A model generated the notes under the pieces. It worked only from the letters and a program-made list of their open reading frames with translations. It ran no database searches and was not told the origin of the DNA. Source: Straminergon stramineum (taxonomy: Eukaryota; Streptophyta; Bryopsida; Hypnales; Calliergonaceae). Taken from it: a stretch of DNA of 64,000 nt. Location of the stretch: positions 8,685,001 through 8,749,000 of the forward strand of contig OY987266.1 in the NCBI GenBank assembly GCA_963920665.1, written 5' to 3'. Shown here piece by piece: positions 27,275 to 38,929 of the stretch (positions are counted from its first letter, which is position 1; every line of letters begins with the position of its first letter). The translations under genes and the position numbers were made by a program.

Positions 27275-27560
27275 TCATTCCCCATTCTAACCTCATTCCA
27301 CGTTGGATGTTCTCCATTTTAGCCCCATGTCAAGTTTCTTCTTTTCTTGGTTTCGTAGTTTCATTTATTGTCAAGGATGCCACATTGTCATACTCTCCAC
27401 CAAGCTGGAGTTTGGAGGGAAACAAATTTTTGTGTGAAACATTTCGACTGACGAGGGAGAATCTTGTGGATTGGAAGTGTAAGAAACTTTGTAATAAAAT
27501 TCTGGTACGAGCCGTGGCTTATGATTCATCAATCATGTAGCTTTGGATACATAGCAAGGA
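27275..27560 (+). terminator. DDI1 3' untranslated region with probable polyadenylation signal
   Basis: About 220 bp after the stop codon, AATAAA occurs at 27493-27498 in a T-rich context (tttgtaataaaattctgg), a reasonable near-upstream element for 3' end formation. Sequence after about 27570 is copied into the inverted DDI1 pseudogene fragments in blocks A and B, which shows that the copied segment reached beyond the end of the gene. Confidence 0.5.
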
Positions 27561-29239
27561 CTCTAAATGATTGATTAATTTGGATTTCTGGTAGATTTTG
27601 GTCCCATGGACGGTATCATGTGGAATGCAAGACTATGATGTCGGTGTGGTGTTGTGTTATTGGCTCGTGTCTCAATGGAAGAGTAGATCCTTACGATAGT
27701 GCAGATCGTCCGAGAGGTTAATAAGCTTACTCCGAATTGTGGAAAGATGGCAATAACGCTCACTTTGATGATGTGACAAGGAAGTTGGAACGGAGACGGA
27801 AGCTGAGTTGGGAATTACAGTACAGCCCTTCTCTAATGCCAGGATCTGCAACTTGCAGTGGAAGGAACGCCGTGGTCAAGTTTTAGAAAGTCATCGTCGA
27901 TTTTATGATTGGAGCATCCTAATTGACACCAGTGATCCTTGGTTTGCAAATGGTCGAGGAAATGGTGCTTACTATGCTGAGGTGCTACTAGCGACGAAAA
28001 TGGGTGTGCTGACGACAATAGCATGAGCAGGGGTCGCAAATAGGGCAGCTAGGGTGCAATTTGATTTTGTCTCCCGCAAAGTTTGTCTGGTCCTCCGTCT
28101 TGTAGCGAGGTGTAGGCTTGGAGCTGCTTGCCAGGCAGTTGTCTCGTACTCTGGTTTACCAATTGATAATTGTTTACAATTCTCTCCAACTTAGTTTAGT
28201 GTACACGTGCAGTTTGGTTTCATAAGTTTAAGGGATCTTGACTTTTCCTGGAAACAGATTAGAAAAGTGTAAAGAGATACCTATTTTCCGGAATCTAGAG
28301 GTGTGGATGTGGCTCAATGTCCGAGGGAATTGGCCCATATCATCGATACTGGATGGTCTTATTTTCCACGAAACAGTGTCAGCAAACTGGCGGTATTCCC
28401 AATCGGAAACAACAAACATTTGGCCTACACGACACATGATATACTGCAACCACGCATCACCATTTAATTCCTGCTTTGATTTTCCAATTTAGAATCCCAT
28501 GACCATTCCATGTCTACTCTGGAAATATGTAAGTTAGCTTACTGCTCAAGTGGTTCTATTCAATGGAAGCCCCAAATATCCCAAAACAGTGCAGAAGGTC
28601 AAGAAACTCCAAAGCGCATTTTTACTTGGACGGTGCTGTGGCAGCGGGGTGGGCGTCGACCTGGATTTGAGCCTTGAATTGAATTGCTTACAGAACTTCC
28701 CCCTCTCCCGTGGCTTTCTCTTCAACGTTCCAGACGTACGTACATGACGCAAGAAGAAATTCCAATGCGAAGCCGGCGCATTAATCTTACAGCGAGCGTG
28801 GCAGGGGATCAATGCACTGCCCTCTGTCCAGGCCCTCCTGATTGCAGTGACAAAACAATTCTGTCGATGAGCGTGGCGATGCAGGCATTGAACTTGAAAA
28901 CTTAAGACCCCCGCCATGTACTAGTAGAGTACTATACTGTACATCGATGTGAAGAATTCCACGGCACGAGACTGTGCTCGTCACATCTTCCCAGCACGCA
29001 CACCAATAAAATTGTTGAAGACAATCATACCCACCGAACCAGCTGGAAATGCCGTTGTTGCCGCGTTGCGTCAGCCAGGTCCTCACGGACTTGGTCGAAA
29101 ACGTGTCCCTCGTCGAAATCTGCCTGATGCAACTGCTACAACTTCAGCTTTCAAGCAATTAACTTATGGTCCAGCGTACATATATTCTTCATTAATGCGC
29201 TTCTGGCCTTCTACCTGCACCCCAGAGCTTCAAGTTCGT
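27561..29239. other. Intergenic DNA between DDI1 and block A
   Basis: No gene is recognisable. 27570-27710 is the source of part of the inverted copies in blocks A and B (shared blocks such as TAGATTTTGG and GTGTTGTGTTATTG). Around 28550-29160 the DNA is GC-richer. Its frames (for example minus 28546-28917) match no family I know. A stretch near 28840-28880 matches about 28 bases of the opposite strand near 41800. Confidence 0.45.
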
Positions 29240-30380
29240 CTGTCTGTACGCGACGCAGCTTCAACTGGGATTGGCGCGCCTTGGTCTTGGGAGCGCTGAG
29301 CTTGAGGGAGGGGTCTTGCTTCTCACAAGAGTTTGGGGACAATCTGAACTGGACATCCAGTTGCAGTCACTGATCGATATATTCATAATCCCAGTTTCGT
29401 CAGTTCAAGTTCCAGTAGTGCGTTCGAAAGCTACATGCGGATTGCGTGGAGGCTGCTTTCTGGGACATCTTGCGGAATTTGAGGTGAGCTTCATTTTGAA
29501 TGTTGGTAGCGAGGCTTCAATTGTGCTTGGGAGAGTGGCATAATCATGAGCATGCCAGTGATGGGAATTTGCTCTGTAGCCTTCTCCTTTCTTCCTTGCA
29601 ACTTTTCCGGGAAGGGCTCATCCCAGCGTCGGTTGTGTTCTCGATTTCATTTTGTTTGTGAGTTTCTGTAACTTCAGCTTTTAAGCAATGGTCCAGCGTA
29701 TCTGAATTGGATTCTCTTCGTTGTTTCTGACTGTACGCCACCCTGCTAAGACATTCCGCTCAGTTTTTAGATTGTTAGAGCTTCAAGGAAGAGTCTCCCC
29801 GCTGCACAAGGGTTTGTGGGCCATCTGGAAGGCCAGTGTCTCTCACTGATTCGTGATCCCAGTTTCGTTCAGGTTCTCGGCGCTGGCTCCTGGGATTCGT
29901 TCGAAAACTTCGGTTGGCGTAGACGCTGCATTTTGTGGATTTTTGCGGAATTGGTGGTGAGTTAGGATTTGTGCTTGGGAGCAAGTGATGGGAGTTTGCT
30001 TTGTCACCTTCTTCCTATTTTCTCGCAACTTTCCTCAAAAGAGCTTTTTATCAGCGCCCGTTGTAAATTTGGTTTCATTTCTTTGGGAGCTTGTATGGCA
30101 CTTGATTTGCTTCCGATCTTTTACTGCGTTGCAATTCTGCCTGGCGTCCATTTGGTAGCATTTCTTGTAACCCACTGAATAATCTCCTAAGTTCAGCTGC
30201 AATTGCCTCTGTGAACCTCAATTGCTGTGGTTAGCCCACCTAGTTCAAATTAATGCACAGTCCATTAGGTGAGTGGTTTTTCTTGTAAAGCGCATCTAAT
30301 GGCTGTGCAATTTGTGTTCTCAGGAAGCCTTCCATTTTACAAGGGCCTAGAAGCTGTGTGATATATCTTCAGGAGAGTAG
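29140..30380 (+). repeat. Tandem array of diverged ~0.5 kb units upstream of the kinase pseudogene (block A)
   Basis: The motif CTTCAGCTTTCAAGCAAT recurs at 29143 and, with one change, at 29671, followed each time by GGTCCAGCGTA and then by a chain of further matching blocks (CTGTACGC, GGGATTCGTTCGAAA, GTGATGGGA, CTTCCT). The period is about 490-530 bp, with two full units and part of a third. The same arrangement lies upstream of the block B kinase (41930-43340), so the array is older than the A/B duplication. The region looks like a decayed transcribed leader or promoter rather than coding DNA. Confidence 0.6.
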
Positions 30381-30382
30381 CC

Positions 30383-31708
30383 ATGGCCGATGTGCCCAAC
30401 CCATGCGCAGCCCCAATCTCTACGGAGTTTCACTCAATGCATGTTGAGAGCTTGAGGGCAGCCTTGGAAACGTTGGATGTAAACGAGGAGCAAGCAAAGG
30501 TGAAGATGGAGATTGAATTATCCAAAGTGCATTGGAGTGAGTTGGCAAGTTCATACTATATAGCTATGGAGGGTCCAGCCATGGACTCATCTTCCGCCTC
30601 GTTGTTGAAGTGGGTTAATGAAGAAGGGACACCCGAGTGGGAGTTGGAGGTTGCTGAGGACAATGTGCGCATGTTTCGGAGTTTGCAGGTGAAATATCCT
30701 TCAGGGTTCTTCATTGATGAAAATGATTTGGGACCTAATTCTACTCAACAGTTACTTGGGTGGATGTTTGATGAGGAGGCTAGCACTCCTATTCCTTTGA
30801 AGTTTTGGTTGAGCAATGAAACTCCATTTGCAAAGGGAACACAAGTAGAACTATTCCATGCTCATTCAAAACATTGGAGAGACAATAAGATAGAAGATAT
30901 TCTAGTTATGAAGATGTTTAAGGGACGCCTTTAAGAGACCTTCTCAAACTCTTTCCCACCACTATGCTCACTAATGATGAAACATGCATTGAGGGTAAGA
31001 TTGGAGAAGAGTGCAATTTTAATTGTATAGTAGGTGCATGATTGTTGAAGTCCACTAGACGGTTTGCATTCCTTATGTTTAGAGCTTGGGGGGACTTGCG
31101 AAAGCTCATTGACGAAAGAATGCTACATTTCAACAACCAAGGCTCACCGTTTCTTGATGATTTAGCTTTTTTCATCTTATACCAAATTGCCAAGGGTATG
31201 ATGGACTTGCATGAAAGAGATATTATACATCAGGACCTCAAAGTTCTCAATGTGCTCATCTTTTGGCCAAACAATGATGAGGACGAGGATGAGGACTATT
31301 GTGTAATTGATCCAATTCACTTGCAACCACATCAATTTCAATGCATAGTAGCAAATTTTGAATGCTCAGTTGGAGTTGTGGGGACAAGATTTTGGAGGGC
31401 ACCTCAAAATATTAGAAGCTATGAAGAACCAGAATATTTCCCTAAAGCTGGAATTGTTCACCAAACAAACATATGTCTATAGTTTTGGAATGACTTGCTA
31501 TGAGGTCTTATCGGGGCATATCCCTTTTGAAGGGCTAGGACAAAAAGACTTTGATAGAGTCATTGGTGGTGCAAGGCCCATGTTGCCTAGCCAAACACCA
31601 TCGTGGATGGTTGATTTGGTGAATAGGTGTTGGCACAAGAATCCTTCAATGAGGCCACCATTTAAAGAAATTGTAGGGAATCTTAAACCTTATGTTCCAT
31701 TAAAATGA
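30383..31708 (+). pseudogene. Kinase-like pseudogene, block A copy
   Basis: A good ATG (agccATGG) opens a 183-codon frame whose end reaches the kinase lysine strand (ILVMKMFKG). The frame then breaks near 30922, where four bases present in the block B copy are missing. Kinase-fold motifs continue in other frames: LHERDIIHQDLKVLNVLI (catalytic loop, HRD replaced by HQD), VANFECSVG (DFG position reading NFE), GTRFWRAP, VYSFGMTCYEVLSGHIPFEG and RCWHKNPSMRPPFKEI. A one-base insertion near 31402 and a break near 31043 add further frame changes. The C-lobe resembles plant tyrosine-kinase-like (TKL) kinases. The roughly 180-residue N-terminal region (HVESLRAALETLDVNEEQAK...) I do not recognise. Introns could hide one break but not all. 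Confidence 0.72.
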
Positions 31709-32608
31709 AGAATTTATTGAAGAAGATGACATCTAGGAGTTCTGTTTGGCATTACCTTCAATTTCAATTTTTGATTTAGAAGTTTATCTTGTTTAGCCAT
31801 ATATATGGAATTGTAGAATGACATGGATATTACCATGTATTTATTGGTTGGGAAAAGGATTTATTTATCTTAATTTGGATTCAAGGAAATTTTAGAAAAT
31901 ATTTTCAATAATCTAGAGAAATCATGTAGGTTTTGAAGATGCTTTGGTATTTGATTCTTGCTAAGTTTTCCTAGTTCTTCAAAATACTACTTGTTTTTAT
32001 TGATGTATGGTTTGACAAGGCTAAAGTTCCCAGTGGCATGATAATTGCCAACCACTTCTTGTGAAATGTTTGATTTGGAGAGATTTTCGGTCGTGAGATG
32101 TTGACATGATCTTATACGAAAGCGATTGTAGGTTTGGAGATGTTTGATTAATCTGAAGTATTAATTTAAGGCCATATTAGCCACCACACTAGATTGATAG
32201 TTGGAAAGGAGCGATGGTTTGAAGTCATTGGATGAAATACTTTTGATATAAAATGTTCAAGACCTTATAAAGATTTTCAATTTCATTTAAAATTAAGTCA
32301 CAAATCAAATTATGATGTTTTAAAATTATATGGCTTCACCTTTGTTAATAACTTAATATAAAAGCAAAGTTCATTTAATTCACAATTACCATAAAGAAGA
32401 TAGAAACTTAGACTTGCTCCAAAATTATAGGATTGCTTATAAGATACATTGGGATTATATGTCAAAGACAAAATAGGGTGAATTCAATGAACGAAAGGTG
32501 ATTTAGGAATCAAATTCAAAATCCCTACCAACAAGAGGTACTATGTGCTAAAAAGAAAAAATGTGAAGGAATGTGTCTCTATCAATAGCTTGAAACTATA
32601 CACTCAAG
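31709..32608. other. 3' flank of the kinase pseudogene, shared with block B
   Basis: Non-coding, AT-rich. It aligns by eye with 45428-46294 in block B along its whole length (for example TTGATTTAGAAGTTTATCTTG against TTGATGTTTATCATG, then the shared CACATCATATTG/CACACTAGATTG and GTCACAAATCAAATTA blocks). No gene is visible. Confidence 0.6.
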
Positions 32609-33186
32609 CACTACAAGAGAGAGGGGTGTTTTAACCCCTAAAGTCCAAAGGCACTTTCTACAATTTTCTACCTCAAAACGCATTGAAAAGTGCCATTTCT
32701 ATTGCATTGATTGAAAAACATATAAGATAATTTTTTTTATAGAATCTAACTACAAAATCTTATACTACACTTATATGAAAGAATGTGGTAAAATTTTTGT
32801 GAAGTTTGATTGCATGGATTGAAAGATAATTACATTCAAAGTGAGAAGGTTTTTTTCCTAGGCCTTACCTGAAAATTTCAGATGGTTTTGATTGCCTCTT
32901 GTGGTCAATTTTTACACTATAAACTTCAAATTTAATTTTCTTTCCATAATCAATATGATTTTAGTCAAATGTCCACCAATTTTCAAATCAATCCAAGACA
33001 TGGAACCCATCCTAAAAAATCTTGCAATGCAACTACTAGTAGTCCTATAAGTCTTGACCTTTTAGGAGATTTTTAGTAAAATTTTATTGAAAACACATAT
33101 ATTACTATTAAAGTTTTCCTAAAAATCAAGACTTATAGGACTATACTACTAGGATTATACTTCAAATACTCCTTTCTCTTGTAGTG
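32609..33186. mobile_element. CACTA-like MITE (578 bp) with TSD AAG
   Basis: The ends are CACTACAAGAGAGAGG and, on the opposite strand, CACTACAAGAGAAAGG, the classical CACTA (EnSpm) terminus. A 3-bp direct repeat AAG flanks both ends (32606-32608 and 33187-33189), the expected size for this superfamily. The orthologous position in block B (near 46292, attcAAGtaaatt) has one AAG and no insertion, so insertion came after the A/B duplication. No transposase frame is present. A TTAACCCCTAAA motif, as at the ends of the TTAA family, sits at 32631 just inside the left end. Confidence 0.85.
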
Positions 33187-33819
33187 AAGTAGAATAGGTA
33201 TGTGGAAATGGATCGTCTAAGTTTTGAGACTCAAAACTCAAATGGATAGAGAATTAAAGACCAATATTGGTTGCTATGAGCATGTCAAGATTAGTAAATT
33301 TATCATTAAATATGAATGGCGAAACCAAATTGAAATTCTTCTCCTAAAAGAAAATTCTCCTTGTCAATTTTCCAAGCCCTAAATCCTAGACATCTAAGAC
33401 ATTGCGCAATATTGTTACGGACCATTGGCACTCTCATAGAGATTTACTTTTAAATTGAGACACTAGTCAATAACACAACACAAACAATGCATTCTAGTGC
33501 ACTCCACACTCTACACAATATTGTCCATGGATGTATCAAAATCTACTAGAAAGTCAAACTAATCATGATCTAAACTAACTCCTAAATAACATAATAATTT
33601 CACTTAAGACTCTTTGAATCTACTTTGTCCCACCTACTGAGCTCCCTTTGGACTTAACAAGCCTCAGTGTATTGAGGTCTAGAGAGACTTGGTACATGAA
33701 TGCTACCCAATTAAAAAAAGATTCAAGGAAATTGTAGAACCTAAGGACATTTGGTTCTCTAACTTGTGGGATTCTTGTGTAAAAATTGCACAAAGCACAA
33801 TGCTACTAACAATTGCAAT

Positions 33820-34069
33820 CAACGGTGCTAGTATGTGAGCCCAAGAATGTGAGCTTGTGAGCATTGAGCCTACATTATAGGTACCTATAATATAGACACC
33901 CCACACTATAGAAGGTGTATGTATCATAAACACCTATAATATGGGTATTTGTAACATATATACCATATAATCATAGACGGTTTCTATGGTATATACACCT
34001 ATAACATAGGTGTATAGTATTGTAGGCTAATGGGCTCACACTCTTATGCTCACATAATAGCAACCCTCC
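33820..34069. mobile_element. Mutator-like MITE (250 bp) with 9-bp TSD
   Basis: The exact 9-bp repeat AATTGCAAT stands on both sides (33811-33819 and 34070-34078), the hallmark size for Mutator-like elements. The ends are long imperfect inverted repeats: the left reads GTGCTAGTATGTGAGCCCAAGAA and the right, on the opposite strand, GGTTGCTATTATGTGAGCATAAGAG. Block B has a single AATTGCAAT at the matching place (near 46909) and no insertion. The middle is rich in TATAGGTGT/ACACCTATA palindromes. It has no coding frame. Confidence 0.85.
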
Positions 34070-34693
34070 AATTGCAATGCATCTACATCTTCACAAACCC
34101 ACTTGGACTTACTTCATTAATGTGCATCAATTGACTTTGATGCATCCATTGCAATTGTTGCAAAGCTTTTTGGAGCCATCTTCAAAATGAGGAGAAGACT
34201 AGGAAATAGAACATAATTTGTTCACACGTGTAGGTCTAGAATTGGGTAAGGAATAAAGTGAAAATTGCCAACTTTTGAAAGGATTGGCACATTTAACTTC
34301 TCCAGAATCTCACAATGGTACCTTCCCAAATTGATACAACTCTACGTAATTCAATGTCAAAAATTTGGCATTTTGAAACACAAGAATCTACTAAATATGA
34401 CTATAAAAGTACAAGCCATGCATGCAAGGACAAACCTAGACCTCCAAGAGTATGAATGGAAGCTTGAGGGTGTACATTTATAGCAAAGCTACTAGGACCC
34501 TTTTGTATTGAAACAATAGACAAATCCAATTAAGATTCACATAATTCAATAATAGCAACAAAAAAGCTAAGATACCCCAAACAATCGATATATATGAAAC
34601 TAGATATGGCAATCTTCCTTGAGACGCCAAGATCGAATAGGATGTCCACTTCAATCTTATTGATGATGAGGGCTCTTCTAAGTGCTTTTCGTC

Positions 34694-34988
34694 AAGGTTG
34701 TCCACATCATGTCACATCACAACTTCAAGATGTCCTATCAAATATTCGGATTCAAACTTGAAGTCCATCATGATAGAATGTACTAATTATTTGGATGAAT
34801 TATCATGAAAGAAACATAAATTGGACTAACATGTTAAAAAGTAGAGTACATCTAATTTCCATCCATGGTTGTCATAAATAGTGAAAAATAAGTCCTAAAA
34901 TGTTTTGAGTTTAGGGTTGTCAAAATTCTGATGGAATCTCAACGTGTCATGATGTGAAAACTCCATGTCACATCATGGTAGACAACCT
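34694..34988. mobile_element. 295-bp TIR element inside the DDI1 exon 13 copy, TSD CGTC
   Basis: It interrupts the copy of DDI1 exon 13. The intact gene runs continuously at this position (gacgacaag on the sense strand), while here CGTC flanks both sides (34690-34693 and 34989-34992). The ends are AAGGTTGTCCACATCATG and, on the opposite strand, AGGTTGTCTACCATGATG. A diverged copy sits at the same place in block B (about 48301-48650), so it inserted before the A/B duplication. The superfamily is not known. Confidence 0.7.
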
Positions 34989-36244
34989 CGTCGCACAAAT
35001 GTAGTGGCAACTAGTTCTCTAATGCCCACAACACCCACCACAAGGAATTATGTGCTTTTGTTGTTTCAATAGTCAAAAGTATCAAGAACAAAGAAAAGGA
35101 TACAAAAGCATGGGGTCCTCCACATAAATCATCTCCAAATTTCCCCTTGTCATAAATGACAGACTGATGTGCCACTATTAAAAACTTAGATCAACATAAT
35201 ATAGATAATGTCATGGATCTATTGGTGACCCAATGCTCATTCATAGATGCCAAAATACTGTAAGTCAATGCCAAAGACTCTAACGTCACCCTAATAATAA
35301 GTTAACAACATTGCATTACACTAACATCATATTCACAACATATACACACATCCCTCTTACATGAACTCCAACAAGGACTTTACGAATCTCACACATTGTA
35401 GCTTCACAAAAAAAGTTGCAATCTAATTGTGATGAATGTCATGGCAACACATGTCACTATCTGCAAAACCAGATAATACAATCAACTTCCATGCATTTAT
35501 GGGAATATTGCACTACCCTCAGTGAACAAAACTTACAGTGCAAAAAAGGAACAAAAAGCTCTCCTCCACCAACTCGAAGGACGTTGTCTTGTAAATCAAT
35601 TGAGCACTGCACCCACCCAGACATGGAGTCATGAAATGAGCTACAGGAAGGTTCAGAAGCAGGTCTTATATTTGAGATCCTCCATGTGAAATCTGAAGTA
35701 ACAGCAGGAATACAAGGAAATTAAAACTGACTTCAGAGCTCCACTTACCTGATGTCAAAGTGAAGCATAATCATGAAGACCAAATATGAACTCCAGATCC
35801 AATTGATCAAGCACAGCAAAGGAACATGGATAGAAGAACTACCCTATCCACAGGGGTCCATTTCCCCAGTAGAATATATCAAACTTCAAGAGAACATTCA
35901 ATTAAACTCACAAGAATTGGTACATCAGAAAAAGTCATGAATTTTAACATTTCTCCCCGAAATAACATCATTCCGTTTTGGGTTGTTTTAATGCATAAAA
36001 GATATTCAAACGCACAAGGAACAAGTTTGAGGATTAAAGGCAAAACCTTCAACTTTCAAAAGCACATAAGGACTCGAACTTACCTTAAAGGGAACAATGT
36101 GACTTCGACCACCAATTTTCTGATTGCCCTACTCCACTTGCCAGACCTTTGTACCCGGCATTTCTCCATCACCCTGAGAAGCCTGCACTTTCGTTTCATT
36201 CAGATGAAGAACAATCAGGTTTATTTACTTACAAGAAAGTACTA

Positions 36245-37489
36245 ATCCTACTATGAATGAAATTAATATGTCTTATATGTACAAAAACTCACACTTCATG
36301 GTTGTTATATAATCAATTCATGCACTTCATATGTCAAATACACCAAAAGAAAACATATGGCAAAGGAAATTGGGCTTTCCAAACCTTTTAGGGTTATCCC
36401 TCGAAGGATGCAAAGACCCCAAAGTAAGCAATGAATGACTTTCAAGAATACTACAGGAATGAAGAATGCTCCTATTGGTCCCAAGATCATATCATTTTTG
36501 GCAAAGCTCCTTGGTGACAGGTTTAATACTCTCATGCTTAGGGACCCAAGGATAGTCTAAATTCTTGAAATTGTAAAGATGTATTAAAAAATGTAACTTG
36601 AAAGAATAGTTTTAAAATGACTTTCAAGAAAAAGTGATAATATGAGACATATCCATGAGGTTAGATCCTATCCTATACTAGACAATATTTTTCAATGAAA
36701 TTTGAAACCAAAAATTGATAATTCCTTCTAAAATGGAAAATGATAGATTGAATCTTTGCAATGTTCAATTGAATTATTTTACCTTGAGTTCAAAATGATA
36801 AGATCTTATTATAGTGATGTTTTGAGATTTTTATTTTACTTCTTTGTTGAAGTCATTTTATAAGTGCCATTTGTTGAATTGAAAAAGGTAGTTTTTTTGG
36901 CCAAACAAACTATTGGCTCTTGAAGTATAACACAAGAATTTGCAACCATTTAGATGAAGGAAAAAAACCTCAAGTTTCTACATGTTTAGGACATCTTTGC
37001 ATACATTCAGTGTTCAAAATTTGCATATCTAACCAATCCTTGAGGGGTGAAAGGTCTAGAAGGCCAATTATGGATACAACATGGTATTTTGATTGTGTAT
37101 TTGACATAGAAGGAGGATGAATTGAGGTAGTGCCTAGGTTTTGTTTTCATGCCAATGAAGCATAGTACTCCCAGTTTGAATCATTATTGCACTTCCAGCA
37201 TGTCTTAGAAGCTACCAAATGGTCACATGTTCTACATATATGGTGATGTTTTTGAGCAAGATAAAGTGTAGGTTTTAAAGTGACATTCAAATAAAAGATG
37301 TTAATAATTGAATTACCAACCCAATGGATGTCTTACTATATTTTAGTATAAAATTTGTCTTTCTAGGAGTCAAATACAATACTCTACATATAGTTTCCGC
37401 AAGCCTAGAAGCTCTAATGACAACAATTTAGTAATTGTGGCTAGAACATATAATTATGCTTCAAAATGGAAGGCCCACCTTTTAATCCA
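36245..37489. other. Non-coding distal part of block A
   Basis: No gene is recognised. It matches 56570-57770 by eye through many shared blocks (for example TTGCACTTCCA, CATGTCTTA, AGCTACCAAATGGTCACAT), so it is the end of the A/B duplication. In block B this end is separated from the rest by about 6.8 kb of repeats. The frame at 36305-36535 on the minus strand is not conserved in the other copy. Confidence 0.6.
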
Positions 37490-37739
37490 TTAACCCCTCA
37501 AGGCCCAAGGAGCCTATTTTGGGCCTCTCACCTATTCTACAAGTCGAAGTTATAACTTCATTTCCCGACATTCTAAGAAGTATATCTAAGTGAATTTCAT
37601 ATTATGATGTTCATATTTAACAAGGAAGTTCAAAAGTACAATTGATATCATGAAATAAGCTTGATGTACAATGCATACTGTCAATCAAAGTTCAAACTTG
37701 TGAAAAAGTACAGAAACTGCTTGGGCCTTGAGGGTTTAA
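37490..37739. mobile_element. TTAA-bounded TIR element, 250 bp
   Basis: The left end is TTAACCCCTCAAGGCCCAAG; the right end on the opposite strand is TTAAACCCTCAAGGCCCAAG, 19 of 20 positions. TTAA stands at each end. It is non-coding. At the corresponding point of block B (57778) an unrelated, larger member of the same family begins, so the same spot holds a different element in each copy. Confidence 0.72.
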
Positions 37740-38900
37740 CTAAAGGATCGTGGTCCATTCTAGAGGCGGACAAGACAGCCACTGCTGGACATTCCATCCC
37801 TCTTTGAATGTTTTGTGGCTGTGCTGGTTTCACGATTCAGCAGCTGCTTGACCATGCTCCTTGTCTGAACCACAACGCTGCTCTTCTACATAACCCAAGG
37901 TTTGCAACCTGTTCAGAATTGCAGAGGGAGGCCACCATCAAAGGAAAATGATCCTCTGTGAAAGAATGATTGAAGAATTCTCTTTAGGGGTGTCAGATCT
38001 GGCCTGCAGAAGGAGGTTTCAGAAACTCATTCCGAAACTTAACAACAGGACTAGTATTGCGTCCAATTTCAATTGGTAATGAACCTCCAAAATTGTGGAG
38101 CAGGATTTGCGAGGTCTGACACTGACACTAGGTCATGGAGCTGCGAATCTGCTCCCAAATCTACAGAGACCGTTTAGAAGGTATCATTCTGAATCCTTCA
38201 TAGTTACCTTATTGTGAAAACTTGAATTGAAAGCTCTGAATTCAGCTGTCCCTTTTCAAACTTGACGATGACTGATCTCATTTGAGGAGAAACCACGGCT
38301 AGGGTTTGGTGGATAGCGAAGGAAGTCGTTGAAGTGTGATCAGGATTTCTAACTATTGAAGAAAGTTAACCGACGAGTCGATTGTCTGCCGCGTCCTTTT
38401 AGTAGCGAAACTGTCTTTTTTGCTTGTGCATTGAAACTGATGATCCTACTTTGAGGATAGAAGAATCACGTTGCCCCCATTTGGTCATGAAGCTGTGAAG
38501 AGGATCTCTAACATATGTTAGTTGGTAAAACTACTCATCAAGTGTAAAAATCAATCTAAATATGTAACACTAAATATCATTTTTTGTTGAGTGCTTTAAA
38601 TACCAATTTTGAGTAATAAAGTTTGGCAATATTGTAGACATGTATTGTATTCCAACATGTGGACATAAATAAATTTTTGTGAGGGGATTCATTTTGATGA
38701 GCTAGCAATGTTCTTGTTTTTCATGGCTCAAGTTTATGTTCTTGGGTACTAATGAGCCTATTGCACTCTGTTGCTTCTACCCAATGCTTTTGTACCCTAC
38801 ACCTCTTGGTTGACTCTTGCTTAGCATCATTGTTGTGTTTAGGGATGTGTGCCTCCCTTTCAAACCTATAGAGAAGACTTCCCCTCCTTCCTTTTCATTT
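37740..38900. other. Intergenic DNA between block A and the hAT relic
   Basis: About 37750-38500 has moderate GC content like decayed genic sequence, but I find no conserved motif or exon chain. The rest is AT-rich. Nothing is supported here. Confidence 0.4.
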
Positions 38901-38929
38901 TCAATTTGGTGTATGTAGGTTTATTTTAA

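Larger units (their letters stand above)
33430..36200 (-). pseudogene. Inverted, intron-containing copy of the 3' half of DDI1 (block A)
   Basis: Read on the minus strand this segment follows the DDI1 gene in order, introns included. A copy of exon 10 lies near 36085-36180, exon 11 near 35770-35860, exon 12 near 35530-35605 (SIDLQDNVLRVGGGEL readable), exon 13 at 34665-34705 plus 34989-35010 (split by an insertion), exon 14 near 34440-34500 and exon 15 near 33735-33780. Sequence from beyond the DDI1 stop follows at about 33450-33570. Exons 1-9, including the protease active site, and the UBA exon are absent. Because introns are kept it came from DNA, not from an mRNA. It cannot encode an active DDI1. 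Confidence 0.82.

Noticed and set aside
36305..36535. Hydrophobic minus-strand frame of 76 codons
   Set aside because: The matching region at 56570-56830 does not keep the frame, so it is not under coding constraint.
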